Made by a program: the position numbers and the translations under genes
Origin: Salinisphaera sp. Q1T1-3
Lineage (GTDB): Bacteria > Pseudomonadota > Gammaproteobacteria > Nevskiales > Salinisphaeraceae
NCBI RefSeq assembly: GCF_003602005.1
Contig: NZ_QZWD01000011.1
Location: 1 to 64,000 of the forward strand
DNA: 64,000 nt
Direction: 5' to 3'
Shown here: positions 46,306-56,295 of the stretch, in pieces
How the letters are laid out: each line of letters starts with the position of its first letter
How positions within the stretch are numbered: position 1 is the stretch's first letter
Notes under the pieces: generated by a model
The model's input: the letters and a program-made list of their open reading frames with translations, nothing else
What the model was told of the DNA's origin: nothing
Databases searched by the model: none

Positions 46306-47361
46306 TCAGGCCCCGACGCCGGCTTCGGCAAAGGTGGCCATTTTCGCGTGAACGGCGAGTGCCGCGCGAATCACCGGCACGGCCGTCATGGCCCCGCTGC
46401 CCTCACCGAGCCGCATGCCGAGATCGAGGATCGGCTCGGCCCCGAGCGCCGCGAGCGCACGGGCATGGCCGGTCTCGGCCGAGCGATGCCCAAAGACCAG
46501 CCAGTCCGCGACACCAGGGTTGATGCGTACGGCCGCCAAGGCGGCCACGCTGCTGATGAAACCGTCGATCAGCACCGGCACGCCGGCCTGCGGGGCGGCG
46601 ACGTAGGCGCCCGTCAGGGCCGCGATTTCGAGCCCGCCGACACAGGCCAACACGGCAAGCGCGGCGTCGGGCGCATCCAGACCGGCCCAGCGCGCGGCGT
46701 GCCGGGCCAGGCCGGCATCGACCGCGGCCCGCTTGGCCGCAAGCCCGGCATCATCCACGCCGGTCCCGCGGCCGACCGTGGCCGCGCCGTCGAGGCCGAT
46801 GAGTGCGGCAAGCACCGCAGCCGCACTCGTGGTGTTGCCGATGCCCATCTCGCCGCCGACGAACAGGCTCGCCCCGGGATCGATCGCTGCCGCCCCGACC
46901 GCCAGCGCGTCTGCAAGCGTATCCAGGGGCATCGCCGCATCCGCGGTGAAATCAGCCGTGCCCGGCGCCAGCTGATGATTGATGACGCCCGGGATGTCGT
47001 CGGTGGGCGTGACGGTGCCGAGATTCACGACCGTCATCGCCGCCCTCGCTTCGCGCGCGAGCACGGCCACCGCCGCACCACCGGCTGCGAAATTGGCGAT
47101 CATCTGAGCAGTCACACTCTGTGGAAACGCTGATACGCCGCGCGTCACCACACCATGGTCGCCGGCAAATACTGCCAGCGTGATCGTATCCAGCGCCGGT
47201 TTTTCGACGCCCTGCCAAGCCGCGAAATCGGTGGCGACTGTCTCCAGCCGACCGAGCGAGCCCGGCGGCTTGGTCAGCTCATTCTGGCGAGCGATCGCGG
47301 CCGCGCGGGCCGCCTCGTTGGGTGTCGCGGTCGGTTGGCATAGCCATTCGGTGTTGGGCAT
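46306..47361 (-). CDS. cobT: nicotinate-nucleotide-dimethylbenzimidazole phosphoribosyltransferase
   Basis: The 351-residue CobT has ELTKPPGSLGRLE near residue 28 (substrate-binding), VFAGDHGVVTRGVSAFPQ, and GGEMGIGNTTSAAAVLAAL (about 168-186). The C-terminal catalytic Glu lies in LGEGSGAMTA. It activates 5,6-dimethylbenzimidazole to alpha-ribazole phosphate. Length matches Salmonella CobT. The upstream side is a 437-bp hairpin-rich gap, so cobT may start its own transcript or be separated from cobU by a relic. Confidence 0.95.
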   Translation of the reverse strand: MPNTEWLCQPTATPNEAARAAAIARQNELTKPPGSLGRLETVATDFAAWQGVEKPALDTITLAVFAGDHGVVTRGVSAFPQSVTAQMIANFAAGGAAVAVLAREARAAMTVVNLGTVTPTDDIPGVINHQLAPGTADFTADAAMPLDTLADALAVGAAAIDPGASLFVGGEMGIGNTTSAAAVLAALIGLDGAATVGRGTGVDDAGLAAKRAAVDAGLARHAARWAGLDAPDAALAVLACVGGLEIAALTGAYVAAPQAGVPVLIDGFISSVAALAAVRINPGVADWLVFGHRSAETGHARALAALGAEPILDLGMRLGEGSGAMTAVPVIRAALAVHAKMATFAEAGVGA

Positions 47362-47798
47362 GGGATCGCAGTTTTCAGTGGGTCGGGAATTGCAGCCGAA
47401 TTCAGCCGTTCAGCCTTTCTTCGCAAGTCGAGAGAAACAGCTCACACGGGACCCCTGGCACCGGTTTCGTACTGCCGTTTGTCCAGAAGACGGCACCAGG
47501 AAAAAGACACCCGGGTCGGCGCCGGCTGCGCCGGCCCAGTGCGAGACAAAACATCGGCGTCGCCGCATGACGGGACCGGCGCGACAAGCGGCCTGAGCTT
47601 TTGCCGCATCCGCCGGGACCGAGCATCGGTGTGGGCCCGCGAAGCGGGCGGCTGAGAGGGTGTCTTTGCCTTGGGCTACGTTCGTTTGGACACGCAAACG
47701 AACGTGACTCGCGCTGCAACGCGAAACCGGCGCCAGGGGCGCCCCGTAAGCGAGTCATCGCGCTCATCGACAAAACAGCCCGCCAATCGATGTGCTCA
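47362..47798. other. 437-bp hairpin-rich gap between cobU and cobT
   Basis: Neither strand holds a recognisable gene; a 95-codon minus-strand frame is cysteine- and arginine-rich and looks spurious. There are several hairpins: GGCGC..GCGCC near 47518-47535, CCCGC-GAA-GCGGG near 47637-47649, and an 11-bp perfect hairpin described separately. It lacks cobalamin-riboswitch boxes. It may be an inserted repeat or structured RNA. Confidence 0.45.
47678..47705. repeat. 11-bp perfect hairpin upstream of cobT
   Basis: ACGTTCGTTTG pairs exactly with CAAACGAACGT across a six-base loop. No T tract follows on either strand. It is the strongest of several hairpins in the gap. Confidence 0.5.
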
Positions 47799-48326
47799 TC
47801 AAGCACCAGCCGATCGCTTCAAATCCAACACCAATCCCGCCACCACCAACTCGACCCGCTCACAGGAACGCGCCAGCGCCTGATGCAACCAACCGGCCTC
47901 GTCCACGAACGCCCGGGATAATTGCCCCAGCGGCACCACGCCGGAACCCACTTCGTTGGACACGAGCACGACACACGCATCGCAGCAGTCGAGCACATCG
48001 AGAAAACGGTCCCGCTCGGTGGCCCAGCAGTCGGCTGCCAGCGCGTTGGACAGCCACAGCGTGAGGCAGTCGACAAGCACGACGGTGCCGGGCGCATCGA
48101 TGCCCGCCAAGCAATCGCCGAGCGCAAGCGGCGCTTCCACGGTCTGCCAGCGAGGATCGCGCTCGGCCCGATGGGCGGCGATACGGCGGGCCATTTCCGC
48201 GTCGTGGGCCCGGGCGGTGGCCACGTACACATGACGATCGGCTGCGGGCAGGGCCAACGCCACGGCTTCGGCATGACGACTCTTGCCGCTGCGCGCCCCG
48301 CCCAGAACCAGATGATGTTTACCCAT
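47799..48326 (-). CDS. cobU: adenosylcobinamide kinase / adenosylcobinamide-phosphate guanylyltransferase
   Basis: The 175-residue CobU has the P-loop GGARSGKSRHAE (about residues 9-20), then VYVATARAHDAEMARRIAAHRAERD (the GMP-accepting His region), VDCLTLWLSN and VSNEVGSGVVP. It phosphorylates adenosylcobinamide and then forms the GDP-activated intermediate. Start 48326 overlaps the btuD end by eight bases. The E. coli/Salmonella order cobUST is broken here. Confidence 0.94.
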   Translation of the reverse strand: MGKHHLVLGGARSGKSRHAEAVALALPAADRHVYVATARAHDAEMARRIAAHRAERDPRWQTVEAPLALGDCLAGIDAPGTVVLVDCLTLWLSNALAADCWATERDRFLDVLDCCDACVVLVSNEVGSGVVPLGQLSRAFVDEAGWLHQALARSCERVELVVAGLVLDLKRSAGA

Positions 48327-49095
48327 GCAGCACCACCGGCGTGCCCGTGGTCGGATGCGTGATGATGCGGGTCTCGGCTGCATAGAGCCGCGTCATGGTC
48401 TCGGCCGTCACGACCGCGGCCGGCGGCCCGCAGGCCACGGACGCCCCGTCGGCCAGCGCCAGCATCGTATCGGCATGCGCGGCCGCCAGCGAGACATCGT
48501 GGGCGACGAACACCACGGCCGCGCCGGTGGCCGCGACCCGGCGCAGGGTGTGCATGACCAGACTCTGATGCCCGATATCCAGCGCAGCCACGGGTTCGTC
48601 CAGCAGCAGCAGTCGCGTGCCGGCGTCCTCGGCGCGCCAGACCTGGGCCAGCACGCGGGCCAGCTGTACCCGCTGTTTCTCGCCGCCGGACAGCCGGGTA
48701 TAGGCCCGATCCAGCAGCGCGACGATATCGGTGGCCTGTGCGGCGGCTTCGACGATCTCGCAATCCACACGACGCCCGGTGCCATGCGGGCTGCGCGCCA
48801 GGGCCACCACATCGCGCACGGAAAACGGAAACGCCAACGGGCTGGCCTGGGCCAGGACGCCGACGCGCATTGCCCGCTCGCGACGCGGGTAGCGATCCAT
48901 GGCACGGCCGGCGAACACCACACGCCCGGCCACAGGCGACACGTCGCCGACGATGGCCTGCAGCAACGAGGACTTGCCTGCCCCGTTGGCGCCGATCACC
49001 GCCAGCAGTTCGCCCGGCGCCACGCGCAACGAGACATCGACGAGCCGTTCGTGCCCGGCCGGGCCGACCGTCAGCTGATCGATTTCAAGCGTCAC
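48319..49095 (-). CDS. btuD: cobalamin ABC transporter ATPase
   Basis: The 258-residue ATPase has Walker A GANGAGKSS (about residues 36-44), signature LSGGEKQRVQLARVLAQ (about 140-156), Walker B LLLLDEPVAALD (about 169-180) and the switch His in FVAHD. It belongs to the FecE/BtuD class. The GTG start overlaps the permease stop (GTGA). With BtuC and BtuF it forms the inner-membrane B12 importer. HmuV-like sequences are close relatives, but the cluster decides the substrate. Confidence 0.9.
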   Translation of the reverse strand: MTLEIDQLTVGPAGHERLVDVSLRVAPGELLAVIGANGAGKSSLLQAIVGDVSPVAGRVVFAGRAMDRYPRRERAMRVGVLAQASPLAFPFSVRDVVALARSPHGTGRRVDCEIVEAAAQATDIVALLDRAYTRLSGGEKQRVQLARVLAQVWRAEDAGTRLLLLDEPVAALDIGHQSLVMHTLRRVAATGAAVVFVAHDVSLAAAHADTMLALADGASVACGPPAAVVTAETMTRLYAAETRIITHPTTGTPVVLHG

Positions 49096-50099
49096 AGCGC
49101 GTAGTCCCGCGTGCCGCGCAGCAGCAGGATGAAAAACGGCGCACCGAGCACCGACGTCAACAGGCCGACCGGCAGCTCGGTGGGCGCAATCACGGTACGG
49201 GCCAGCGTATCGGCCACCAGCAGCAGGCACGCGCCGGCCAGGGCCGAGGCCGGCAACAGGCGGCGATGATCGGGCCCGATCGCCAGCCGCACGATATGCG
49301 GCACCACCAAGCCGACGAAGGTGATCGCACCGGCCAGCGCCACCGATACCCCGACCCCGAGCGCGACCAGACCGATCAGCACGTATTTGACCCGCCCGAC
49401 CGCGAAACCGAGATGTCGCGCTTCCGATTCGCCCAGCAACAGCGCATTGAGCGCGCGGGCAAGCATTGGCAGACCGACGAGCACGCCGCCGGCCACGACG
49501 GCGAGCACGGTCACGCGTGACCAGTTCGCGCCTTCGAGCCCGCCCATCTGCCAGAGACTGATGCGCCGCAACATGTCGTTGGTGGCATAGAACTCGAGCA
49601 ACGACGTCAGGGCACCGGCCAGCGCCGAGATGGCGATGCCGGCCAGCAGCATGGTGGCCACCGAGGTGCCCGAGGCCCGTGTGGCCAGCACATAGACCAG
49701 CAACACCGCCAGGCCGCCGCCGGCGAAGGCTGCCATCGAGACCAGCGACAGCCCGGCCCAGCCGGCCAGCGCACCGCCGAACACGATCGCCAGACTGGCC
49801 CCGGCCGAGGCACCGGCGGTTACGCCGATCAGCGACGGATCGGCCAGCGGATTGCGAAACAGGCCCTGCATGGCGGCACCGGAGATCGCCAGCACCGCAC
49901 CGACCAGCAACGTGAGCACGGCCCGCGGCAACCGAATGGCCTCGACGATCAGCGTGGTCTTCGACGAGGCCGTGCCGGTATGCAACAACGCGCCCAGCAC
50001 AGCGACCGGTCCCAGCCGGATGGCGCCAAAGACCAGCGCCGCCATGAAAGCCAGCAGCGTGGCAAGCGCCAGGCCGACGATGAACCCGGCCGGCTTCAC
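49092..50099 (-). CDS. btuC: cobalamin ABC transporter permease
   Basis: The 335-residue FecCD-family permease has about ten membrane helices. It carries the family motifs [46 protein letters not shown] (about residues 53-98) and [27 protein letters not shown] (about 260-286). It moves B12 or cobinamide across the inner membrane. It overlaps cobQ by four bases upstream and btuD downstream. Confidence 0.92.
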   Translation of the reverse strand: MKPAGFIVGLALATLLAFMAALVFGAIRLGPVAVLGALLHTGTASSKTTLIVEAIRLPRAVLTLLVGAVLAISGAAMQGLFRNPLADPSLIGVTAGASAGASLAIVFGGALAGWAGLSLVSMAAFAGGGLAVLLVYVLATRASGTSVATMLLAGIAISALAGALTSLLEFYATNDMLRRISLWQMGGLEGANWSRVTVLAVVAGGVLVGLPMLARALNALLLGESEARHLGFAVGRVKYVLIGLVALGVGVSVALAGAITFVGLVVPHIVRLAIGPDHRRLLPASALAGACLLLVADTLARTVIAPTELPVGLLTSVLGAPFFILLLRGTRDYAL

Positions 50100-51529
50100 G
50101 GCAATGCCTCGATGTCGATCGCGGCCTCGATCGCGTCGGCCAGACGTTCGAGGCTGGCCTCGCGACGATCGGCGTGATCGATCGCGCCGCCGTCCGGCAG
50201 ACCGGCCCAGGCCAGCACCGCGTCACAGCCGGCCCCGGTATCGAACAGGCCATGCAGGTAAGTGCCGGCCACCTGGCCATCGGCCGACAGCGCGCCGTCC
50301 GGCCCGTCGGCGAGTCGCACGAACGGCCGTGCGAGCCCGGCGCCCTGCGTCCGCCCGCAGTGGATACGATAGCCGGCGATCACGCCGCCACCGACCAGTT
50401 CACCGGTCACGTTCTGCAGATGCTTGTCGGCATCGAGCCGTGTATTCAGGTCGAGCAGTCCGAAACCGGCCGTGGTGCCGGGCGTATCCTCGATACCGTC
50501 CGGATCGGCGATATCGATGCCGAGCATCTGATAACCACCGCAGATACCCAGCACTCTGCCCCCGTAGCGCAGATGGCGCTTCAGCCGCTCGCCCCAGCCC
50601 GCCTGGCGCAACCAGTCGCAATCGACACGCGTGTTCTTGGAACCGGCCAGCACGACCAGATCGGCCGGGCCCGGCGTCTCGCCGGGCCGCACGAATTGCA
50701 GATCCACACGCGGATGAGCGCGCAGGGCGTCGAAATCCGTGTGGTTGCTGATACGCGGCGTGACCGGCACCTGGACGACCAGCGTCTCGTCGCCCACGGT
50801 CTGATCGGTCGTGATCGCATCCTCGGCGTCCAGCGACAATCCAGCCAGATGTTCCAGCACGCCCAGCACCGGCTTGCCGGTATGTGCTTCCAGCCAGTCC
50901 AGTCCGGGCTGCAGCAATGCCCGATCACCGCGAAACTTGTTGATCACGAAACCCGTCACACGATCGCGCTCGGAGGCCGACAGCAGCGCCAGTGTACCGA
51001 CGAGCTGGGCGAACACACCGCCCTTGTCGATATCGGCCACGAGGATCACGGGACAGTCGACGGCCTCGGCGAACCCCATGTTGGCGATGTCGTCATCGCG
51101 TAGATTGATCTCGGCCGGGCTGCCGGCGCCTTCGACGATCACGCGCGTAAACCGCTCGCAGAGACGCGCGTGCGAGGCGAGCACCGCGGTCATCGCCTGT
51201 CGCTTGTATTGGTGGTAATCGCCGGCGTTCATGGCGGCCACCGCATGACCATGCACGATCACCTGGGCACCGACATCGCTCGACGGCTTCAAAAGCACCG
51301 GATTCAGGTCGGTCGTCGGCGCGATGCGCGCGGCCTGGGCCTGCAGATACTGAGATCGTCCAATCTCGCCACCGTCGACAGTAACCGCACTGTTGAGGGC
51401 CATGTTCTGGGGCTTGAACGGCGCCACCGCCACGCCGCGTCGCGCCCAGGCCCGAACCAGGCCGGCCACCAGCGTGGACTTGCCGGCGTCGGAGGTCGTG
51501 CCCTGGATCATCAGCGTGCGTGCCGCCAT
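50096..51529 (-). CDS. cobQ: adenosylcobyric acid synthase (glutamine-hydrolysing)
   Basis: The 477-residue enzyme begins [23 protein letters not shown], a DTBS-type P-loop ATPase domain, followed by [14 protein letters not shown]. The C-terminal class I-like glutamine amidotransferase domain has [14 protein letters not shown] (catalytic Cys) and the final YLHGLFD His region. It amidates four side chains of adenosylcobyrinic acid a,c-diamide. ATG 51529 is favoured; in-frame ATGs at 51544 and 51556 overlap cbiZ. Its presence means either de novo synthesis elsewhere in the genome or rescue of incomplete corrinoids. Confidence 0.93.
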   Translation of the reverse strand: MAARTLMIQGTTSDAGKSTLVAGLVRAWARRGVAVAPFKPQNMALNSAVTVDGGEIGRSQYLQAQAARIAPTTDLNPVLLKPSSDVGAQVIVHGHAVAAMNAGDYHQYKRQAMTAVLASHARLCERFTRVIVEGAGSPAEINLRDDDIANMGFAEAVDCPVILVADIDKGGVFAQLVGTLALLSASERDRVTGFVINKFRGDRALLQPGLDWLEAHTGKPVLGVLEHLAGLSLDAEDAITTDQTVGDETLVVQVPVTPRISNHTDFDALRAHPRVDLQFVRPGETPGPADLVVLAGSKNTRVDCDWLRQAGWGERLKRHLRYGGRVLGICGGYQMLGIDIADPDGIEDTPGTTAGFGLLDLNTRLDADKHLQNVTGELVGGGVIAGYRIHCGRTQGAGLARPFVRLADGPDGALSADGQVAGTYLHGLFDTGAGCDAVLAWAGLPDGGAIDHADRREASLERLADAIEAAIDIEALP

Positions 51530-51536
51530 CGTCGAT

Positions 51537-52277
51537 TCAACCATGTGCCGACGCACGACGATTGCCCGCGATCGCGGATTTCAGAGCCGTGACTGCCAGA
51601 CGGCCAACCGTCTCGCCGATTTCGGTATGCTTGCCGGCCGCCACCAGACGCGGCCCGACCTGCGGGCAGAAGACGCCGACCGCATCGGTCTCCGTACCGC
51701 TGGCCTGCCGCCTGCGGCGGGCGCCGGCAACATCGCTGTCGACAAAGGCGATTGTCTTGGCCTCGGTCAACGTGACCACGCAATCCACACGAGCCGCTTC
51801 ATTCAGGCCCACCGGCAGCAGCACGACCATATTGACGGTGCCCGGCTCCGCGCCCGCCGTCGCGGGCTCGCCTACACGCGCCGCGTTGTCCGTATCGCAG
51901 GTGACCATTACGCTCGTGCGATCACCGGCCAACGGCGCGCTGGCCACCCGCAGGGAGGCCATCGAAGCCGCGGTCATCATGCCCAGGACCCTGGCAGGCA
52001 GCCCGCGCATCGCGGCCGCGCGATCGAGCAACACATCCGGGGCCAGCATATCGAGCGGTTCATCGGGATCGACGCAGTGATTGAACCAGGCCTCTGCCTG
52101 CGACACACCGCCGAGCAGCGGCGCCGAGGACAGGCTCTGCTGCATCTGCTCGGCCACGGTATGCACGCCTCGGGCATCGACATAGCCACACCATCCGCTC
52201 GGTAGACAAGCGGCCGGCATATAAGTCCCGCCGGCGACCAGCTGTCCGGGCTGCCACAGCGTGTCGCGCGTCACCAT
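51537..52277 (-). CDS. cbiZ: adenosylcobinamide amidohydrolase
   Basis: The protein (246 residues from ATG 52277; a longer start at 52358 would overlap cobO) has the CbiZ pattern. It has [11 protein letters not shown] and EAWFNHCV, then the core [42 protein letters not shown] and [31 protein letters not shown]. CbiZ removes the aminopropanol arm of adenosylcobinamide or pseudocobalamin, giving adenosylcobyric acid that CbiB can rebuild with the native base. The bacterial enzyme is thought to derive from archaea. Its place between cobO and cobQ fits a remodelling role. Confidence 0.85.
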   Translation of the reverse strand: MVTRDTLWQPGQLVAGGTYMPAACLPSGWCGYVDARGVHTVAEQMQQSLSSAPLLGGVSQAEAWFNHCVDPDEPLDMLAPDVLLDRAAAMRGLPARVLGMMTAASMASLRVASAPLAGDRTSVMVTCDTDNAARVGEPATAGAEPGTVNMVVLLPVGLNEAARVDCVVTLTEAKTIAFVDSDVAGARRRRQASGTETDAVGVFCPQVGPRLVAAGKHTEIGETVGRLAVTALKSAIAGNRRASAHG

Positions 52278-52311
52278 GGCCGCGATCCACGGCCTGACCG
52301 GTGCGCGAGGT

Positions 52312-52920
52312 TCAATAGTCCACGCCGGCACGTGCCTTGATGCCGGCCTTGAAGGCATGCTTGACGTTGTCGACCTCGGAGACCGTATCGGCGGCCTCGC
52401 GCAGGGCCGAGCCGCCGCCGCGGCCGGTGACGATCACCGATTGTGCGGCCGGCCGGTTCTTGATGGCTTCAAGAACCTTGTCGTCGTCGAGATACTTGTA
52501 GCCGAGCATATAGGTCAGCTCGTCGATGACGACCAGATCGTAGGCCGGATCACGCAACATCGGCTCGACCTGGGCCCAGGTGCGCTCGGCGGCTTCGATG
52601 TCGCCCGAGCGATCCTGGGTGTTCCACGTGAAGCCGGTGCCCATCTGGTAGAACGTCACCTCGGGACAGTGATCCCGGATATACATCTCCTCCCCGGAGA
52701 GCTGCACGCCCTTGATGAACTGCACCACGCCCACCTTCTGGCCGTGGCCAAGCGCGCGCATGACCATGCCGAAGGCCGAGCTCGACTTGCCCTTGCCCTT
52801 GCCGGTGATGAACACGAAGACGCCGCGTTCGGTGTCCGCCGCAGCGATCGCCGAGTCGACTTTTTCCTTCTGTTTCTGCATCGCCTTCTTGTGGCGTGCA
52901 TCGCTTTTCGAATCCGTCAT
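52312..52920 (-). CDS. cobO: cob(I)yrinic acid a,c-diamide adenosyltransferase
   Basis: The 202-residue CobA/BtuR-type enzyme has the P-loop VFVFITGKGKGKSSSAFGMVMRALGHG (about residues 34-60), VQFIKG, VVIDELTYMLGYKYLD and VIVTGRGG. It adenosylates the cobalt of corrinoids using ATP. It is directly downstream of btuB (13 bp), so incoming corrinoids can be adenosylated before remodelling. The name btuR or cobA is used in enterics. Confidence 0.94.
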   Translation of the reverse strand: MTDSKSDARHKKAMQKQKEKVDSAIAAADTERGVFVFITGKGKGKSSSAFGMVMRALGHGQKVGVVQFIKGVQLSGEEMYIRDHCPEVTFYQMGTGFTWNTQDRSGDIEAAERTWAQVEPMLRDPAYDLVVIDELTYMLGYKYLDDDKVLEAIKNRPAAQSVIVTGRGGGSALREAADTVSEVDNVKHAFKAGIKARAGVDY

Positions 52921-52933
52921 GGGGCCTCGTCGA

Positions 52934-54826
52934 TTACGTATCGCCCGGGGCATAGCGCACGGTGAAATACACCGTCCGGCCGGGCTGGTTGTAGAAGTCG
53001 ACCGTCTGATAATCGCGATCGAACAGATTGGATAGCTTAGCCTGGACTTTCCACGCCTTCGTCACGCGCATCTCGCCGCGCAGGCCGAACAGGGCATAGC
53101 CGCCCAGCTCATTCGTGTTGGCCAGATCGTTATAGCGTGCACCGACGAGCTGGGCGTCCGCACCGGCCGAGAAACGGCTGTACAGGTCTCGGTCTAGGCT
53201 CAGCGAAGCCGAGTAGTCCGGCCGTCGGGCGAGCTCGTTGCCGTAGTCCGCATCCGTGGTTTCGTTCCTGGTATCCAGCCAGTTGGCGCTCGCACCGACA
53301 CGCCAGCGACCGACATAGGCCGTCGCCTCGCCCTCGATACCGCGGATACGCGTCGAATCCAGGTTGAGCGGAGTGAAATCCGCATTCAGCGCGATCTGGT
53401 CGTCTACATCGGTCTGATAGGCATGGATCGACCAGTGCCCCCAGCGCGGTCGTGCCTTGAGGCCCAGCTCCGCGGTGCGCGATTTCTCGGCGTTCAGATC
53501 CGGATTCGAGGCCGGCGCAAACCCGGGCGTGTCCGGATAATAGAGATCATTGAAGGTCGGTGCCGTGAATGCGTTGCCGTAGGCGGCCGTGACGGTATAG
53601 GTCGGATCGATGTGATAGCCGTAGGTGATCGAGCCGGTGGCGTGATCGCCGTAGGCCTCGTTGTGATCGCCGCGGCCGGCCAGATCGATCTCGTGGGCGC
53701 CGAACCGGGCCTGATACTCGCCGTAGAGCCCGGTGTTGTCGCGCTTGGTCTCCTTGTAATCCGCCGAGCTGGTGATTTCGTCCTGGCGATAGTCCAGACC
53801 CAGCGTGAACGTCTGCGCGTCGGTGATCGCGAAATCATTCTGCCAGTTGAGCGCATCACGGCGCGTATCGAACCGGCTGACCCGACGGTCGTCGAAATCG
53901 TTGCGCGACTGATCGCGGCTGCGTGAAAGCGAGAGCTTGCTGCGCCATATCGCCGTCAGCGGCGCCCCCAGATCGAGGCCATAGACCTCCTGGACCGAAT
54001 GGGCACCGTTCGTGGTGGTGCCATCGTATTCGGTATCGGCCTCGGTCCGCAGATAGTGGCCATCGACCGTGACGCCGTTGTCGAAGGTGTAACCGGCATT
54101 GGCCGAGCCGCCGACACGGTTATAGCCATCGTCGTCGGGCTGGTCGGCATAGCAGCCGGCGCCACCGGCCGGGCTCGCGAACGGGCGGCCCCGACAGGCA
54201 TCGAAACCGCCGGTGTAGGCACCGGTCATGCTCACGTTGTAATGCGCGTGGGGCGTGGCCCCGGACACACCGGCCTGTCCCTTCCAGGTGTCGTAGGTGC
54301 CGCCGGTGGCGGAAAAATAAGGCGTCGGGCCCTGGCCCGCACTGCCCTGGCCGTCGCGGGTGAAGATCTGGATGACGCCGCCGGCGGCATCGGCACCGTA
54401 GAGCGACGACCGTGGCCCGCGTACGATCTCGATGCGCTGGATCTGCGAGACCGGAAAATCCTGGATCGCCGCCTGACCGCTGGTTGCCGAACCCCAGCGC
54501 ACGCCATCGACCAGAACCAGCACCTGGTTGTTGTCCATGCCGCGCATGTAGATCGAGGTCTGCTTGCCCGGACCGCCGTTGTTGGTGATCGCCAGACTCG
54601 GCGTATCGGCGAGCAGCTCGGCCACACTGGTCGCCTGACGGCGCTCGATGTCCGCGCGGGTGATGACGGAGGTCGCGGCCAGCGTATCGTCGGCGGATTG
54701 CGGGGTGCGCGTGGCCGTGACCACCACATCGTCGAGATCGGACATGGGCGGAGCAGCCCAGACCGGGCCGGCCACGGTGCATAGACCGAGCCCCAGAACA
54801 TGGCTGGTCTTCAGACGAATATTCAT
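52934..54826 (-). CDS. btuB: TonB-dependent vitamin B12 receptor
   Basis: The 630-residue precursor has a signal peptide (cleavage near VWAA, residue 24) and a BtuB-type TonB box region DDVVVTATRTPQ. The plug (about 35-150, with YMRGMDNNQVLVLVDGVRW and IVRGPRSSLYGADAAGGVIQI) is followed by a 22-strand barrel whose end reads RTVYFTVRYAP. It imports B12 and cobinamide across the outer membrane. A cobalamin riboswitch lies 70-275 bp upstream, so expression should fall when B12 is abundant. Confidence 0.93.
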   Translation of the reverse strand: MNIRLKTSHVLGLGLCTVAGPVWAAPPMSDLDDVVVTATRTPQSADDTLAATSVITRADIERRQATSVAELLADTPSLAITNNGGPGKQTSIYMRGMDNNQVLVLVDGVRWGSATSGQAAIQDFPVSQIQRIEIVRGPRSSLYGADAAGGVIQIFTRDGQGSAGQGPTPYFSATGGTYDTWKGQAGVSGATPHAHYNVSMTGAYTGGFDACRGRPFASPAGGAGCYADQPDDDGYNRVGGSANAGYTFDNGVTVDGHYLRTEADTEYDGTTTNGAHSVQEVYGLDLGAPLTAIWRSKLSLSRSRDQSRNDFDDRRVSRFDTRRDALNWQNDFAITDAQTFTLGLDYRQDEITSSADYKETKRDNTGLYGEYQARFGAHEIDLAGRGDHNEAYGDHATGSITYGYHIDPTYTVTAAYGNAFTAPTFNDLYYPDTPGFAPASNPDLNAEKSRTAELGLKARPRWGHWSIHAYQTDVDDQIALNADFTPLNLDSTRIRGIEGEATAYVGRWRVGASANWLDTRNETTDADYGNELARRPDYSASLSLDRDLYSRFSAGADAQLVGARYNDLANTNELGGYALFGLRGEMRVTKAWKVQAKLSNLFDRDYQTVDFYNQPGRTVYFTVRYAPGDT

Positions 54827-54897
54827 AACAGTTTCCGGTCGGCAGGCGCGCCCATCCGCACACCCAGACACGACCCGTGCGTGGACGGGCCCCCTTG

Positions 54898-55100
54898 TCA
54901 CCGGCCGGTATCCGGACTCGCAGTCAGGCCAGAGCCTGGACGCACCTTCCCGACGGCATCGTCAGTGGCTTGTCGCGTCGCACGAGACCACGCTCGTGTT
55001 GCTTACCGTTGCGGGGGCAGTATCGGCCTTGGATACGCCTGTAAAACGCATCCGCACCGATTTCCCGTTTACCCGTATCGCGACCCGATACGGCACCCGT
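54898..55100 (-). ncRNA. cobalamin (AdoCbl) riboswitch
   Basis: On the minus strand, in order, the region shows the conserved cobalamin-riboswitch boxes: GGGAAATCGGTGCGGATGCG (P3 region), TGCCCCCGCAACGGTAAGC, the B12-box core AAGCCACTG, TCGGGAAGGTG and the closing GAGTCCGGATACCGGCC. It sits in the leader of btuB, ending 72 bp before its ATG. Such elements block translation or transcription when adenosylcobalamin binds. The boundaries are approximate. Confidence 0.95.
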
Positions 55101-55215
55101 GACGCTCTGCATGCTAGGGGCTCGACACGCCGGGCGCAATACGCAATTTTTCGCTTATCCGGATAAGCGGATATACTCTGTCGCCTGTATTTGCGCATTC
55201 GCTCGGAAACACGGC

Positions 55216-56295
55216 ATGACAAAATCACTGGACGCGATCGAGAAAGCGCTGGCCGAGAAGATTCTGGTCATCGACGGCGCCATGGGCACCATGATCCAGA
55301 ACCACGGCCCCTCGGAGGCCGAGTATCGCGGTGAGCGGTTCGCCGACTGGGCATCCGATCTGCAGGGCAACAACGATCTGCTGACGCTGACAGCGCCGGA
55401 CCTGATCCGCGGGATCCACCGCGACTATGCCGAGGCCGGTGCGCAGATCATCACGACCAATACCTTCTCATCGACGACCATCGCCCAGGCCGACTACCAC
55501 ATGGAAGATCTGGCCGACGAGCTGAACATCGCGGCGGCGAAACTCGCCCGCGAGGTCGCCGAGGAATTCGAAACCGAAGCGCATCCGATGTTCGTGGCCG
55601 GTGTGATCGGCCCGACCAACAAGACCGCCTCGATCTCGCCGGACGTCAACGACCCCGGCAAGCGCAACACGGATTTCAACGAGCTGGCCCAGGCCTATGG
55701 CGAGGCGGCGAAGGCCCTGCTGGAAGGCGGTGTCGATATCATCCTGATGGAGACGATCTTCGACACCTTGAACGCCAAGGCCGCCATCTATGCGGTGCGC
55801 AAGCTGATGCGCGAACGAGACGAGACGATTCCGTTGATGATCTCCGGCACCATCACCGATGCCTCGGGCCGCACGCTGTCCGGTCAGACCACGGAGGCCT
55901 TCTACAACTCGGTCGCCCATGGCCGGCCGCTGACGGTGGGCCTGAACTGCGCGCTGGGCCCGGATGCGCTGCGTCAATACGTCGCCGAGATGTCGCGGAT
56001 CGCGCCCTGCTATGTGCATGCCTATCCGAACGCCGGACTGCCCAACGAATTCGGCGAATACGACCTGCAGCCGGACGAAATGGCCGAACACATCGGCGAA
56101 TGGGCCGAGTCCGGCCTGCTCAACATGGCCGGCGGCTGCTGCGGCTCGACGCCCGAACACATCGGTGCGATCGCCAAGGCAGTTGAAGGCAAGGCCCCCC
56201 GGAAGCGCCCCGACATCAAGCGCGTCATGCGTCTGTCCGGCCTCGAACCGTTCACGGCGGGCGGCTCGTCGGCCGCCGACGAGGACGCGGCCTGA
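55216..56295 (+). CDS. metH: methionine synthase, N-terminal homocysteine-binding part (split MetH)
   Basis: The 359-residue protein contains only the homocysteine S-methyltransferase barrel of Met[31 protein letters not shown] (residues about 15-44), [34 protein letters not shown], the zinc Cys in VGLNCALG, and the tandem zinc cysteines in [11 protein letters not shown]. It ends where the folate domain would begin. The rest of MetH is encoded at 56716 by a separate gene after a 420-bp gap. Splitting between domains one and two leaves each fold intact, and both halves have good starts, so this is a genuine two-subunit enzyme, not a frameshift. Confidence 0.92.
   Translation: MTKSLDAIEKALAEKILVIDGAMGTMIQNHGPSEAEYRGERFADWASDLQGNNDLLTLTAPDLIRGIHRDYAEAGAQIITTNTFSSTTIAQADYHMEDLADELNIAAAKLAREVAEEFETEAHPMFVAGVIGPTNKTASISPDVNDPGKRNTDFNELAQAYGEAAKALLEGGVDIILMETIFDTLNAKAAIYAVRKLMRERDETIPLMISGTITDASGRTLSGQTTEAFYNSVAHGRPLTVGLNCALGPDALRQYVAEMSRIAPCYVHAYPNAGLPNEFGEYDLQPDEMAEHIGEWAESGLLNMAGGCCGSTPEHIGAIAKAVEGKAPRKRPDIKRVMRLSGLEPFTAGGSSAADEDAA

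Noticed and set aside
47410-47697. 95-codon minus-strand frame before cobT
   Set aside because: Its Cys/Arg-rich sequence follows the hairpins and no start signal is present; it looks like a spurious frame in a repeat-like gap.
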